64,000 bases of DNA from Actinokineospora inagensis DSM 44258 (GCF_000482865.1 NZ_AXWW01000017.1:50761-114760), one strand, 5' to 3'. Shown: positions 7,724-19,137, counted from the first letter of the stretch. The notes: generated from the sequence alone by a model not told the origin. Numbers and translations are program-made.

Positions 7724-8548
7724 TCACCCGCCGAACTGGTCCGGGTGCGGCCCGGTCCGCCGCCCGGTGGCCAGGCCCGCCAGCGCGTCCAGGTCGGCCT
7801 GGTCCAGCTCGAAGTCGAAGACGTCGATGTTCGCGCGGATCCGCTCCGGCGTGACCGACTTGGGGATCACGATGTTCCCGAGCTGCAGGTGCCAGCGGAG
7901 GATGACCTGCGCGGCGCTCTTGCCGTGCTTGCCCGCGAGCTCCCCGATCGTCGCGTCGCCCAGCAGCTCCCCCGACGCCAGCGGGCTCCACGCCTCGGTG
8001 GCGATGCCGTGCTCGGCGTGGAAGGCCCGCAGCTCGTCCTGCGGCAGGTTCGGGTGCAGCTCGATCTGGTTGACCGACGGGATGATGTCGGTCTCGTCGA
8101 ACAGGCGACGCAGGTGCGGGATGTGGAAGTTGGACACGCCGATGGACCTGGCCCGCCCGTCCGCCTTGATCTTCTCCAACGCCCGCCACGTGTCGACGTA
8201 CGCGTCCCGCCCGGCGACGGGCCAGTGGATCAGGTAGAGGTCGACGTAGTCGAGGCCGAGGCGGGACAGGCTGGCGTCGAACGCGCGCAGCGCCGAGTCG
8301 TAGCCGTGGTCGGTGTTCCAGACCTTGGTGGTGACGTGGATCTCGTCGCGGGGCACGCTGGACTCGGCGATCGCCTTGCCGGTGCCGGACTCGTTGTTGT
8401 ACGCGGCGGCGGTGTCGATACCGCGGTAACCGGCTTCGAGCGCCGTGAGCACAGCCGAGGTCGCGACGTCGTCGGGGACCTGCCAGACACCGAGGCCGAG
8501 CTGGGGGATGGTGGTGGCGTCGTTCAGGGGGATGTGCGGGATAGACAT
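7724..8548 (-). CDS. Aldo/keto reductase
   Basis: A 274-residue NADPH-dependent oxidoreductase of the AKR superfamily, close in pattern to 2,5-diketo-gluconate reductases. The catalytic tetrad is complete: Asp45 and Tyr50 (GIDTAAAYNNE), Lys75 (TTKVWNTD) and His108 (LIHWPV). The C-terminal cofactor segment IPKSVTPERIRANIDVFDF is intact. The ATG at 8548 starts the canonical MSIPHIPLNDA; sequence before it is non-coding. It lies downstream of gcvP on the same strand but is separated from it by a strong hairpin pair, so is probably transcribed largely on its own. The substrate cannot be read from the sequence. Confidence 0.95.
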   Translation of the reverse strand: MSIPHIPLNDATTIPQLGLGVWQVPDDVATSAVLTALEAGYRGIDTAAAYNNESGTGKAIAESSVPRDEIHVTTKVWNTDHGYDSALRAFDASLSRLGLDYVDLYLIHWPVAGRDAYVDTWRALEKIKADGRARSIGVSNFHIPHLRRLFDETDIIPSVNQIELHPNLPQDELRAFHAEHGIATEAWSPLASGELLGDATIGELAGKHGKSAAQVILRWHLQLGNIVIPKSVTPERIRANIDVFDFELDQADLDALAGLATGRRTGPHPDQFGG

Positions 8549-8624
8549 GGGGCCATCTTGCCCGGTGCCGTCCCCCCGGCCGCAACTCGCACCGCGCACG
8601 TGGGATGTGTCTGAAGTGGACTCG

Positions 8625-8670
8625 CCACTCGCGGTGGAGACGTGCCCCACCGCGAGTGGCGGGGCACGTC
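8625..8670 (-). terminator. Two overlapping, mutually exclusive hairpins between gcvP and the reductase gene
   Basis: Stem 1 pairs 8625-8637 (CCACTCGCGGTGG) with 8647-8659, 13 perfect base pairs. Stem 2 pairs 8639-8648 (GACGTGCCCC) with 8661-8670, 10 perfect base pairs. They share bases, so only one can form at a time. This fits a gcvP terminator and could act as an attenuator for the downstream reductase. No long U-run follows, which is usual in high-GC actinobacteria. Confidence 0.65.
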
Positions 8671-8681
8671 CACGGCGGGCG

Positions 8682-11555
<2,874 letters not shown>

Positions 11556-11637
11556 GGGCGAACTCCTCGGGCTGGTGCGGGGGTCGGGCCGGACACCGGA
11601 TTTCGCCGGTGTGGCCCTCCCCCTCTGTCCGTGCCCG

Positions 11638-11840
11638 TGGGCGCCTGAGAGCTTCGTCGGACGGGTCCGGACCCGGGGCCGACTTGCACCTTCGGCGGGG
11701 CTCCCCGGTGGTGCCGGGTTGCCCGCTTTCCAGAGACGTCTCGCCCACGCGGTCTTTTTGCCTGAGAGATTCCGGGGAGGATTTGCTCCTTCGGCGCCGT
11801 GCCGGTCTGGTGGACCGGACGGACTCTCCCGCGCGGGTTC
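11638..11840 (-). promoter_or_regulatory. Tandem glycine riboswitch upstream of gcvP
   Basis: On the minus strand, aptamer 1 (about 11840-11760) contains GCGGGAGAGTCC, then GCGCCGAAGGAGCAA, and ends CTCTCAGGCAAAAAG. Aptamer 2 (about 11748-11638) contains GGGCGAGACGTCTCTGGA, GCCGAAGGTGCAAGTC, and ends CTCTCAGGCGCCC. These are the hallmark glycine-riboswitch elements, duplicated with a short linker. The riboswitch lies 80-280 bases before the gcvP start, so glycine very probably induces gcvP. Confidence 0.95.
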
Positions 11841-11919
11841 AGCGACGCCTGACGAGTCTAACCCGACACCGGGTGCAACTCGATTGCGGCCGGGCTGTGT
11901 TTTCGGTCCACTGGCGATC

Positions 11920-12696
11920 GTGCAGATCGATACCGTGCGTGCCGCCGTGGACACCCAGTTGCGCCGCGAGGTCGGGCCGTCGTCCGACTCGGGGGCGGTG
12001 GAGCGCACGGCCCGGTACACCCGTCAGATCGGGTCCGGGCCGCTGGGCTGGTCCGGGGTCGTGTGGTCGGACCTGGACGAGACCACGGCGGACGGGGTGA
12101 TCACCGCGGCCGTCGGCTGGTTCCGCGCCGCCGAGGGCCACGCGGAGTGGAAGCTCTACCACCACGACCTGCCGGTAGACCTACCGCGACGGTTGGCAGC
12201 GGCGGGTCTTGTCGCCGGACCGGTGGAGGCGGTGATGGTCGCCGAGGCCAACGCGGTACCGGATTTCGCGCCACCGGCCGGTGTTCGCCTGGTCGACGTC
12301 ACCGACGACGCGGGCGTGGACATGGTCGTGCACGTGGAAGAGGCCGCGTTCGAGGAAGACTCGGGAACGCTGGGCGCGCGGTTACGGGCCGGTTTGGCGC
12401 ACTCCGCGCGAGACTTGGAGGTCGTGCTGGCCATGGCCGGAGACGAACCCGTCAGCGCCGCGCGCACGGACTACCGACCGGGAACCGACTTCGCGGGCCT
12501 CTATGGCGGTGGCACCGTGCAGGCATGGCGGGGACAAGGGGTCTACCGGTCACTGGTCGGCTACCGCGCCCGCAAGGCCCGGGAGCGGGGGGTGCGTTAC
12601 CTGCAGGTGGACGCGTTGCCGACGAGCCGACCCGTCCTGGAACGGGTCGGCTTCACCTGCGTCGCGTTGACCACCCCGTACACCCTACCGGGCTGA
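11920..12696 (+). CDS. GNAT-family N-acetyltransferase
   Basis: A 258-residue acetyl-CoA-dependent acyltransferase. The GNAT fold is in the C-terminal half: acetyl-CoA-binding motif [23 protein letters not shown] near 205-228, then a late strand [20 protein letters not shown]. The N-terminal ~100 residues form the usual extra region of this subfamily. The chosen start is GTG at 11920; GTG at 11935 is an alternative. It runs towards the MerR gene and the two stops abut exactly (12696/12697). It is divergent from gcvP, with the riboswitch between them. Substrate unknown. Confidence 0.85.
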   Translation: MQIDTVRAAVDTQLRREVGPSSDSGAVERTARYTRQIGSGPLGWSGVVWSDLDETTADGVITAAVGWFRAAEGHAEWKLYHHDLPVDLPRRLAAAGLVAGPVEAVMVAEANAVPDFAPPAGVRLVDVTDDAGVDMVVHVEEAAFEEDSGTLGARLRAGLAHSARDLEVVLAMAGDEPVSAARTDYRPGTDFAGLYGGGTVQAWRGQGVYRSLVGYRARKARERGVRYLQVDALPTSRPVLERVGFTCVALTTPYTLPG

Positions 12697-13257
12697 TCAG
12701 CCCGCGTTTCTGGCCTTGCGGCGCTGGGTGAGCTCGTCGTCCGGCTGGATCTCGACGCCGTCGGCGCGCTCGGCCGGGAACTCGTGGATGGTGCCGCTGA
12801 TCTCCCGGATGGCGCCGCTGACCGCGATGCCGAACACGCCCTGGCCGCCCTGCAGCAGATCGACGACCTCTTCCGGCGAGGTGCACTCGTACACCGTGGT
12901 GCCGTCGCTGAAGAGGGTGATCCTGGCCAGGTCGCGGACGCCGCGCCTGCGCAGGTGGTCCACCGCGACCCGGATGTTCTGCAGTGACACGCCGGTGTCC
13001 AACAGCCGCTTGACCACCTTGAGGACCAGCACGTCCTTGAACGAGTACAGCCGCTGCGAGCCGGAGCCCTGCGCGCTGCGCACCGTGGGCACCACCAGCC
13101 CGGTGCGCGCCCAGTAGTCCAACTGCCGGTAGGTGATGCCTGCGATCTGACACGCGGCGGGACCCCGGTAGCCGACCAGTTCGTCGGGCAGCGAGGCATC
13201 CGGGAACAGCTCGCCCTGCTCACCGGAGTCAGTCCCGACGGGACCTTCCTCGAACAC
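12697..13257 (-). CDS. MerR-family transcriptional regulator (Rv1830-like)
   Basis: A 186-residue regulator with an N-terminal MerR winged helix (ITYRQLDYWARTGLVVPTVR near 40-60), then a helical dimerisation region and an acidic C-terminal domain. Position between the DUF151 nuclease and gcvP copies the mycobacterial Rv1830 locus. I placed the start at GTG 13257 because GGGAGG lies five bases upstream; GTG at 13281 would add eight residues but has a badly spaced ribosome site. Rv1830-type regulators are linked to cell-cycle or antibiotic-tolerance control in mycobacteria; the target here is unknown. Confidence 0.9.
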   Translation of the reverse strand: MFEEGPVGTDSGEQGELFPDASLPDELVGYRGPAACQIAGITYRQLDYWARTGLVVPTVRSAQGSGSQRLYSFKDVLVLKVVKRLLDTGVSLQNIRVAVDHLRRRGVRDLARITLFSDGTTVYECTSPEEVVDLLQGGQGVFGIAVSGAIREISGTIHEFPAERADGVEIQPDDELTQRRKARNAG

Positions 13258-13557
13258 GCCTGCCTCCCCTCGTCCGGCCACTCCTGTGACCGGCGAACGA
13301 GACCGCCCGTTCCGCCCTGGGGAACGCCTCGGTCGAGCCGTACACGCGTGAACCGGCGGGCTTGCCCTGTGCGCGGTACCGAATCCGGTATGCCTACCCG
13401 GTGAATCTCCCCGGTACCGCTACCCGCGTCCACAACGCGTGTGGCTCGTCTGTGACGGTAAGACGGGCGCGCGGGGAGGTCAACGCGACGCGCGGGGACA
13501 CGGTGGCAGTCGATGTCCGACCCGGGGAGACCGGTTACCGCGGGTGACGCGGAACGG
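13258..13557. other. 300 bp gene-free stretch before the MerR gene
   Basis: It contains repeated CGGTACCG/GGTACC-type short palindromes (around 13373-13425) and probably carries the MerR promoter. I see no gene or clear terminator. Confidence 0.4.
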
Positions 13558-14031
13558 TCACGTGTCGGCGCCGCGGAAGTCTTCGGGGGACACCGAGTCG
13601 AGGAACTCGCGGAACTTCTCCACCTCGTCCTCCTGCTCGTCCGGGATGATCAGCCCGGCCTCCTGGAGCACGGCGTCCTCGGCGTGGATGGGCACCCCAA
13701 TCCGCAGCGCCAAGGCCACGGAGTCACTGGGCCGGGCGGAGACCCGGACGTCGCCGTCGAAAACCAGCTCGGCGAAGAACGTGCCCTCGCGCAGATCGGT
13801 GATCCGAACCTGTTCCAGCTCGCGGCCGAGCGCGCCGATCACGTCCTTGAGCAGGTCGTGGGTCAGCGGCCGCGCGGGCCGGACCCCCTGCTGCTCGAGG
13901 GCGATCGCGGTGGCCTCCACCGATCCGATCCAGATCGGCAGGTACCGCTCTCCCTCGGTCTCGCGCAGCAACAAGATCGGCTGGTTCGCGGGCAACTCCA
14001 CCCGCACCCCCACCACGCGCATCTCGCTCAT
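13558..14031 (-). CDS. Bifunctional nuclease family protein (DUF151, Rv1829-like)
   Basis: A 157-residue protein starting MSEMRVVGVRVELP at the ATG at 14031; the open frame before it lacks homology. It carries the DUF151 core: LLRETEGERYLPIWIGSVEATAIALEQQG is split between about 25 and 55, TFFAELVF near 92, and RPSDSVALALRIGVPI near 107-122. A plant relative has RNase and DNase activity; bacterial members are little studied. It is flanked by two MerR genes exactly as Rv1829 is in M. tuberculosis. The C-terminus is acidic (DEQEDEVEKFREFL). Confidence 0.93.
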   Translation of the reverse strand: MSEMRVVGVRVELPANQPILLLRETEGERYLPIWIGSVEATAIALEQQGVRPARPLTHDLLKDVIGALGRELEQVRITDLREGTFFAELVFDGDVRVSARPSDSVALALRIGVPIHAEDAVLQEAGLIIPDEQEDEVEKFREFLDSVSPEDFRGADT

Positions 14032-14178
14032 CGGGCTCGCCTCCCTCCGCTCGCTGGGGCACCGGCGTCCCATCGAGGATCGCTCATCGCCTACTTCGAC
14101 GCTACCCGCCATCCGGTCCCCACGCCCGCCTATCTCACGACCATTCGCCCAAGATCGGTTCACACCCGGCCCCCGCGA

Positions 14179-14886
14179 TCACCGACCGGTGACCCTGCGC
14201 AGCCCGGTGCGCACCAACAGCGAGTGCAGGGCGACCGCCAGCCCGGCGAGGTCGTCGGCGACCTCGTCGGCGCGGGTGTGCGCGGCCGGGTCGCGTTGCC
14301 GGTAGAGCGGGGCGACGAGCTGCTCCAGCAGGCTCACCTCGCGGTCGGCGGCGGCGCGGAAGGCGCGCAGGTGCCGGGGTTCGATGCCGTACTCGGCCAG
14401 CGCGGCCGCGGTCGCCGCGACGGCGAGCGCGTCGACGTCGAACCGGCCGTCCGGGGCGGCGGCGAGCAGGCCGTACTGCTCCAGGTCGAGCAGGGTCTGG
14501 TCGGTGACACCGGCGCGGTCGACTAGCTCGGCGCGGGTGAGCCGCTCCGGCGGCCCCGGCGACTCGACCGGGTCGGGCACCGGCACCAGACCGCGCGCCG
14601 GGCGGTCCACCGGGTCCGGTGGACCGCCCAGGCGGTCGAGCTGCTCCTTGATGACCTTCAGCGGGAGGTAGTGGTCGCGCTGCGCGGCGAGCACGAAGCG
14701 CAGCCGCGCCACGTCCGCCGCGGTGAACCGCCGGTACCCCGACGGCGTGCGATCCGGGCTGACCAGCCCCTCCGACTCGAGGAACCGGATCTTGGAGATG
14801 GTCACGTCCGGGAAGTCCGGCCTCAGTTGCGACAGCACCGCGCCGATGCTCAGCCCGGCGCGCGCCTGCCGACCGGCAGCCGTCAC
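14179..14886 (-). CDS. ftsR: MerR-type regulator, FtsR (Rv1828) family
   Basis: A 235-residue protein starting at GTG 14886. The N-terminal winged helix (LSIGAVLSQLRPDFPDVTIS, then IRFLESEGLVSPDRTPSGYR) is the FtsR/Rv1828 pattern. A Pro-rich linker (~92-115) leads to a second helical domain with its own HTH-like helix (LTRAELVDRAGVTDQTLLDLEQYGLL). In Corynebacterium glutamicum FtsR controls ftsZ expression; this role is carried over by family and position only. It sits 6 bases downstream of garA and is very likely co-transcribed with it. Confidence 0.9.
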   Translation of the reverse strand: MTAAGRQARAGLSIGAVLSQLRPDFPDVTISKIRFLESEGLVSPDRTPSGYRRFTAADVARLRFVLAAQRDHYLPLKVIKEQLDRLGGPPDPVDRPARGLVPVPDPVESPGPPERLTRAELVDRAGVTDQTLLDLEQYGLLAAAPDGRFDVDALAVAATAAALAEYGIEPRHLRAFRAAADREVSLLEQLVAPLYRQRDPAAHTRADEVADDLAGLAVALHSLLVRTGLRRVTGR

Positions 14887-14892
14887 GCGCCC

Positions 14893-15345
14893 CTAGGCCC
14901 CCGCGCCGGGGCCGGTGAGGAACACCAGGCGGAACTTGCCGATCTGCACCTCGTCGCCACCGGCGAGCACGGCCTGGTCGACCGGCTCCCGGTTGACGTA
15001 GGTGCCGTTGAGGCTGCCGACGTCGATCACCACGAACTCGCCGCCCTCGCGGCGGAACTCCGCGTGCCGCCGGGAGACGGTGACGTCGTCGAGGAAGATG
15101 TCGCTGTCCGGGTGCCGACCCGCGCTGGTGGTGTCCCGGTCGAGCAGGAACCGCGAGCCCGCGTTGGGGCCGCGCTTGACCACGAGCAGGGCCGAGCCGG
15201 TCGGCAGGGCGTCCACCCCGGCGACGGCGGGCTCGGGCGCGTGCTCCCGGGCGGCCTCGGGGTTGGTGAGGAAGTCGGCCCGGAAGACCGAAGTCCGCTC
15301 CGGAGACTGCTCCGGCGGGACGCCGGGCCCGTCGTTGGTGCTCAC
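14893..15345 (-). CDS. garA: FHA-domain regulator GarA/OdhI family, with an altered phospho-motif
   Basis: A 150-residue phosphothreonine-binding regulator that in mycobacteria and corynebacteria inhibits 2-oxoglutarate dehydrogenase and related glutamate enzymes unless phosphorylated. The FHA core is intact (GRHPDSDIFLDDVTVSRRHAEF near 76-97, GSLNGTYVNREPV near 108-120). The start is GTG 15345 with AGGAGGAG upstream. The N-terminal kinase site, normally ETTSVF, reads ERTSVF: only Thr18 is left and the first Thr is Arg. It lies directly between gcvH and ftsR, as in M. tuberculosis. Confidence 0.95.
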   Translation of the reverse strand: MSTNDGPGVPPEQSPERTSVFRADFLTNPEAAREHAPEPAVAGVDALPTGSALLVVKRGPNAGSRFLLDRDTTSAGRHPDSDIFLDDVTVSRRHAEFRREGGEFVVIDVGSLNGTYVNREPVDQAVLAGGDEVQIGKFRLVFLTGPGAGA

Positions 15346-15487
15346 CTGGACTCCTCCTGCTGGTCAGTTCCGCTGAACAGGTGCCAACGTACCGTGCGCG
15401 ATCAGGCACCGGGTCGGTGGTACCCCCTCGCCGGGCGCCGGGCGGGGCCCGGGGCCGACGAGCGGGTGAAGATCATCTCACCACCGG

Positions 15488-15868
15488 TCAGCCGGTGGTG
15501 ACCGCCTGGTAGGCGTCCGCGTCGAGCAGGCCGTCGAGCGCGTCCGGGTCGTCGACCCGGATCTCGAACAGCCAGCCCTCGCCGTACGGGTCGGAGTTGA
15601 GCAGGTCGGCCTGCTCGGTGACCGCCTCGTTGACCGCCACGACCTCGCCGGACAGCGGCGCGTACAGGTCCGAGACGCTCTTGGTCGACTCGACCTCGCC
15701 GATCGCGGCGCCCACCTCGACGCGGTCGCCGACATCGGGCAGCTTGACGTAGACCACGTCGCCGAGCTGGTTCTGCGCGTACTCGGTGATGCCGACGCGG
15801 ACCAGGTCGTCGGTCTTGGTCGCCACCCACTCGTGCTCGTCGGTGTAGCGGAGTTCTTCGGGAATCAC
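15488..15868 (-). CDS. gcvH: Glycine cleavage system H protein
   Basis: A 126-residue lipoyl carrier that shuttles the aminomethyl group from GcvP to the T protein. The lipoyl lysine is Lys63 in GEVESTKSVSDLYAP, preceded by the H-protein motif GITEYAQNQLGDVVYVKLP. Length is normal. It starts at GTG 15868 with GAAAGAGGG upstream. It lies 43 bases after the phosphatidyltransferase gene on the same strand. Its substrate enzyme gcvP is 4 kb away on the same strand but behind its own riboswitch; none is seen before gcvH. Confidence 0.97.
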   Translation of the reverse strand: MIPEELRYTDEHEWVATKTDDLVRVGITEYAQNQLGDVVYVKLPDVGDRVEVGAAIGEVESTKSVSDLYAPLSGEVVAVNEAVTEQADLLNSDPYGEGWLFEIRVDDPDALDGLLDADAYQAVTTG

Positions 15869-15911
15869 GCGGTGCCCTCTTTCGGACCGGGATCTGACGG
15901 TGGCGCAGAGC

Positions 15912-16511
15912 TTAAACGGCCGCGCCGCGCGGCATCGCCAGTGCTGCCCGTGTCTGCACCAGGTAGAGCAACCCGGACCAGAGGAAGAGGACGCCGCCCC
16001 AGATGACGAACGCGTACGCGACCGGGCGGGCCAGCGTGGCGGCGGTGGAACCGCCCTGCGCCAACAGCAGCAGCGGGAACGCGTACATGAGGTTGAAGGT
16101 GGCCGCCTTGCCGACGTAGGTCACCTCGGGCGGGGCGAAACCGGCGCGGCGCAGCACCAGGATGCAGCCCGCGACGAGCGCGTCCCTGGCCACCAGCAAC
16201 GCGGCCACCCACCACGGCACGATGTCACGCAGCACGAAGGCGACGATGGTGACGAGGGTGTAGAGCCGGTCGGCCGCCGGGTCGAGCAGCGCGCCGAGCC
16301 TGCTGGTCTGGTCCAGCCAGCGGGCGATCTTGCCGTCCAGCCAGTCGCTGAGCCCGCTGAACGCGAGCACCGCGAGCGCCCAGCCGTCGGCCTTGGGCAC
16401 CAGCAGCAGGTAGAGGAACAGCGGCACCCCGGCCAGCCGCAGCATGCTCAGGATGTTCGGGATCGTCCACACGCGATCCAGCGCCGCCCCCTCTTCCCGC
16501 ACGTCAGCCAT
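15912..16511 (-). CDS. CDP-alcohol phosphatidyltransferase (PgsA-like membrane enzyme)
   Basis: A 199-residue integral membrane enzyme of phospholipid synthesis, transferring a phosphatidyl group from CDP-diacylglycerol to an alcohol. The family motif D-G-x2-A-R-x8-G-x3-D-x3-D is complete in DGKIARWLDQTSRLG...LLDPAADR near 61-86. About five or six membrane segments follow. It starts at ATG 16511 (MADVREEG). The position next to gcvH/garA corresponds to mycobacterial pgsA2. Genes equivalent to Rv1823-Rv1825 that lie between them in M. tuberculosis are absent here. The alcohol acceptor (glycerol phosphate, inositol phosphate) cannot be told from the sequence. Confidence 0.93.
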   Translation of the reverse strand: MADVREEGAALDRVWTIPNILSMLRLAGVPLFLYLLLVPKADGWALAVLAFSGLSDWLDGKIARWLDQTSRLGALLDPAADRLYTLVTIVAFVLRDIVPWWVAALLVARDALVAGCILVLRRAGFAPPEVTYVGKAATFNLMYAFPLLLLAQGGSTAATLARPVAYAFVIWGGVLFLWSGLLYLVQTRAALAMPRGAAV

Positions 16512-16645
16512 GCGGGAAGAGTAGGGCAGGCGCGGGTTCGGTTCCCCAGGTCCCCAGTGCGTCGTGACGGTGTCCCGGTGTTCGACGGGTGTCGGTCCGG
16601 TTCGCGTCGCCCCCAGTCCCCCTGCGATTCCCCCCGGTCGGGGGG

Positions 16646-16864
16646 TCAGTCCTCGCGGTGGGCGGACCAGCCCTGCCGCTGGAGAGCGGCGGGGGTGAGC
16701 GACGTCGGCCGCCCGAACGCGTCCAGCCCGACCCAGCGGCCGCTGCCGCCGGTGTACTCGAGCACGAAGGCGTGCCCGTGGCTCCAGACGACGCTGCACG
16801 GCGCGGTGGGCAGGGTCGGCCCATTACCGGACCCGGCCTGTTGAGAGATCGTTTCGGTACTCAT
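16646..16864 (-). CDS. Small conserved-looking protein of unknown function
   Basis: A 72-residue soluble protein, ATG start at 16864 with GGAGGTAAGCCG just upstream, a good ribosome site. It is Ser/Gly-rich at the N-terminus, followed by WSHGHAFVLEYTGGSGRWVG and RPTSLTPAALQRQGW, which look like a compact beta fold. No membrane segment or Cys. I do not recognise the family. The strong ribosome site supports it being real. Confidence 0.65.
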   Translation of the reverse strand: MSTETISQQAGSGNGPTLPTAPCSVVWSHGHAFVLEYTGGSGRWVGLDAFGRPTSLTPAALQRQGWSAHRED

Positions 16865-17104
16865 CGGCTTACCTCCGTCCCGGACGTCGGCAGCCGGGGA
16901 ACGCTCGTTAGCCGTCCCGGCCGCTCATTTGAACTGAATCGAGGAACTCGCCGGTTAAGTCACCGCTGGGTAATTCCTTTGTCAGCGCTGTGTCACGGGT
17001 AGTTGTCCGTTGCTCAATGGTTGCCGAACGGGTGCCCAGCGAAGATCATCGGACTCTTCCGGGGTTGACCGGCGTTCCGGGGTGACTTAGGGGTTTATCC
17101 GGGT

Positions 17105-17665
17105 TCAGCCGCGCGCATCCGCGAAGATCTCCACCAACTTCGCACAAAAGGCGGGCAGGTCGCCGGGGTTGCGGCTGGTGACAAGGGATGTGGCCGCGGC
17201 GGTGTCGACCACGACCTGCTCGTCGACCCAGTTCGCCCCGGCGTTGCGCAGGTCCGTCCGCAGGCTGGGCCAGGATGTCATCTTCCTGCCACGCACGACA
17301 TCGGCCTCGACCAGCGTCCACGGGGCGTGGCAGATGGCCGCGACCGGCTTGCCCTGGTCGAAGAACGAGCGGGTGAAGGCGACGGCTTCCGGCTTGGTGC
17401 GCAGGAAGTCGGGGTTGGCGACGCCACCGGGGAGCACGAGCCCGTCGAACTCGCTCGCGTCGGCCTGCCCGGTGGTGCGGTCCACCGGGAACCTGTCGCC
17501 CTTGTCCAGGTGGTTGAACGCCTGCACCTCACCGGAGTCGGTCGAGACCAGCACGGGTCGTCCACCCGCGCGCTCGACCGCCTGCCACGGTTCGGTGAGC
17601 TCCACCTGCTCGGTGCCCTCCGGCGCGACGAGGAACGCGATCGTGCGGTCGGTGAGGGCTGCCAT
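17105..17665 (-). CDS. DJ-1/PfpI family protein (class I glutamine amidotransferase-like)
   Basis: A 186-residue protein of the PfpI/DJ-1 superfamily (members are deglycases, proteases or chaperones). The nucleophile elbow is intact: Cys112-His113 in AAICHAPW, with Glu16 (APEGTEQ) in the usual partner position and LPGGVANPDFLR near 78-89. It starts at ATG 17665. It is divergent from the FAD-dependent oxidase, with 58 bases between starts that must hold both promoters. About 240 bases downstream (16865-17104) hold no visible gene. Confidence 0.93.
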   Translation of the reverse strand: MAALTDRTIAFLVAPEGTEQVELTEPWQAVERAGGRPVLVSTDSGEVQAFNHLDKGDRFPVDRTTGQADASEFDGLVLPGGVANPDFLRTKPEAVAFTRSFFDQGKPVAAICHAPWTLVEADVVRGRKMTSWPSLRTDLRNAGANWVDEQVVVDTAAATSLVTSRNPGDLPAFCAKLVEIFADARG

Positions 17666-17723
17666 GGCGGTTTCCTTCCAGTCGGGTACACCGGTGGTGT
17701 TCCCATCGGGGACGATTTGAACC

Positions 17724-19100
17724 ATGACGCGCGCTGGAAGTGAGCTGTCCGACCTGCTGGCGGGGGTTGTCGGTGCCGGCCACGTGCTGACCGATCCGCA
17801 GGTAGTGGCTGGATACGCGACCGATTGGACCGGCCGGTTCCGCGGTTCGGCTCACCTCGTGGTCCGCCCGGCCGATCGGGACGAGGTCGCCGGGGTGTTG
17901 CGGGTGTGCCGGGACGCCGGGGTTTCCGTTGTGCCGCAAGGCGGGAACACGGGGCTCGTCGGCGGCGGCATCCCCTACCGGGGCGGGGTTGTGTTGAGCC
18001 TGACCAGGTTGACCGACCTGGGGCCGGTTGACCCTGTCACGCGTCAGGTGACAGCCGGGGCGGGCGTGTCCTTGGCGGCTCTTACCGCGCACGCCGCCGC
18101 GTCCGGGTTGGACTTCGCGATCGACATCGCCTCGCGCGACAGCGCTACCGTTGGCGGGCTGGTCGCGACGAACGCGGGCGGTTTGCGGGTGCTGCGTTGG
18201 GGATCTATGCGCGAGCAGGTGGCCGATGTGGAGGCCGTACTCGCCAACGGTCAGGTGGTCGGCGGTGTAACCGGTCTCGCTAAAGACAGTACGGGATATG
18301 ACCTGTCCCGGGCGCTGGTCGGGAGCGAAGGGACACTCGCCGTCATTACCGCGGTGCGATTGCGGCTCATTCCGTCGTTCACCGAACGGGCGACGGCGAC
18401 CCTCGCATTCGACAACACGACTGACGCCGTCGCGGCGATTGGCGCATTGCGGGCATTGCCGTCACTCACTTCCGCCGAGGTGTTCTACGCGGACGGACTT
18501 CGCCTGGTGTGCGCACACCGTGGCGTAACCCCGCCGTTCAGCTCGGAATACCCGGTTTACCTGTTGATCGAATGTACCGACGACGAAGATCCGACCGGGG
18601 AACTGGGCGCGGTCGTCGAGTCGCTTCCCCGGCTGCGCGACACGGCGCTGGCGGTCGACGGCGCGGCCCGGCGGGCGCTGTGGACACACCGGGAGGCGCA
18701 CGCCGAGGCGGTCAACGCGCTGGGGGCGCCGCTGAAGCTCGACGTCGGGGTGCCCCCGGACCAGGCGGCCGAGTTCGAGCGGGAGGTCCGCGCGATCACG
18801 GCGGAGACGGCGCCGTCGGCCACCCTCGTCCTGTTCGGACACCTGGCCGAGGGGAACTTCCACGTCAACGTGGTCGGCGCGGGCGCGGCGGAGGACGACC
18901 TGACCGACCGGGTGCTGCGCGCGGCGGCGGCCCGGGGCGGCACGATCTCGGCCGAGCACGGGATCGGCGTCGCCAAGGCGCGCTGGCTGGGGCTGACCCG
19001 GTCCGCAGCCGAACGCGGGCTCTACGCGGCGGTCAAGCGGGCGTGGGACCCGGACGGGACGCTCAACCCGGGTGTCCTTGTTGCCGAACCGGCAACATAA
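17724..19100 (+). CDS. FAD-binding oxidoreductase (GlcD / D-2-hydroxyacid dehydrogenase type)
   Basis: A 458-residue flavoprotein of the PCMH/VAO fold. The FAD-binding part (~35-215) contains VVPQGGNTGLVGGGIP and DSATVGGLVATNAGGLRVLRWG. The C-terminal FAD-oxidase domain has the catalytic/metal segment LFGHLAEGNFHVNV near 372-385 and AEHGIGVAKARWL near 412-424. This matches D-lactate, glycolate or D-2-hydroxyglutarate dehydrogenases; the substrate cannot be separated by eye. It starts at ATG 17724. The methyltransferase gene follows 37 bases after. Confidence 0.93.
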   Translation: MTRAGSELSDLLAGVVGAGHVLTDPQVVAGYATDWTGRFRGSAHLVVRPADRDEVAGVLRVCRDAGVSVVPQGGNTGLVGGGIPYRGGVVLSLTRLTDLGPVDPVTRQVTAGAGVSLAALTAHAAASGLDFAIDIASRDSATVGGLVATNAGGLRVLRWGSMREQVADVEAVLANGQVVGGVTGLAKDSTGYDLSRALVGSEGTLAVITAVRLRLIPSFTERATATLAFDNTTDAVAAIGALRALPSLTSAEVFYADGLRLVCAHRGVTPPFSSEYPVYLLIECTDDEDPTGELGAVVESLPRLRDTALAVDGAARRALWTHREAHAEAVNALGAPLKLDVGVPPDQAAEFEREVRAITAETAPSATLVLFGHLAEGNFHVNVVGAGAAEDDLTDRVLRAAAARGGTISAEHGIGVAKARWLGLTRSAAERGLYAAVKRAWDPDGTLNPGVLVAEPAT

Positions 19101-19137
19101 CTCGCCAGAACCGGTCGGCGGGCCGCACCATCGGGGC

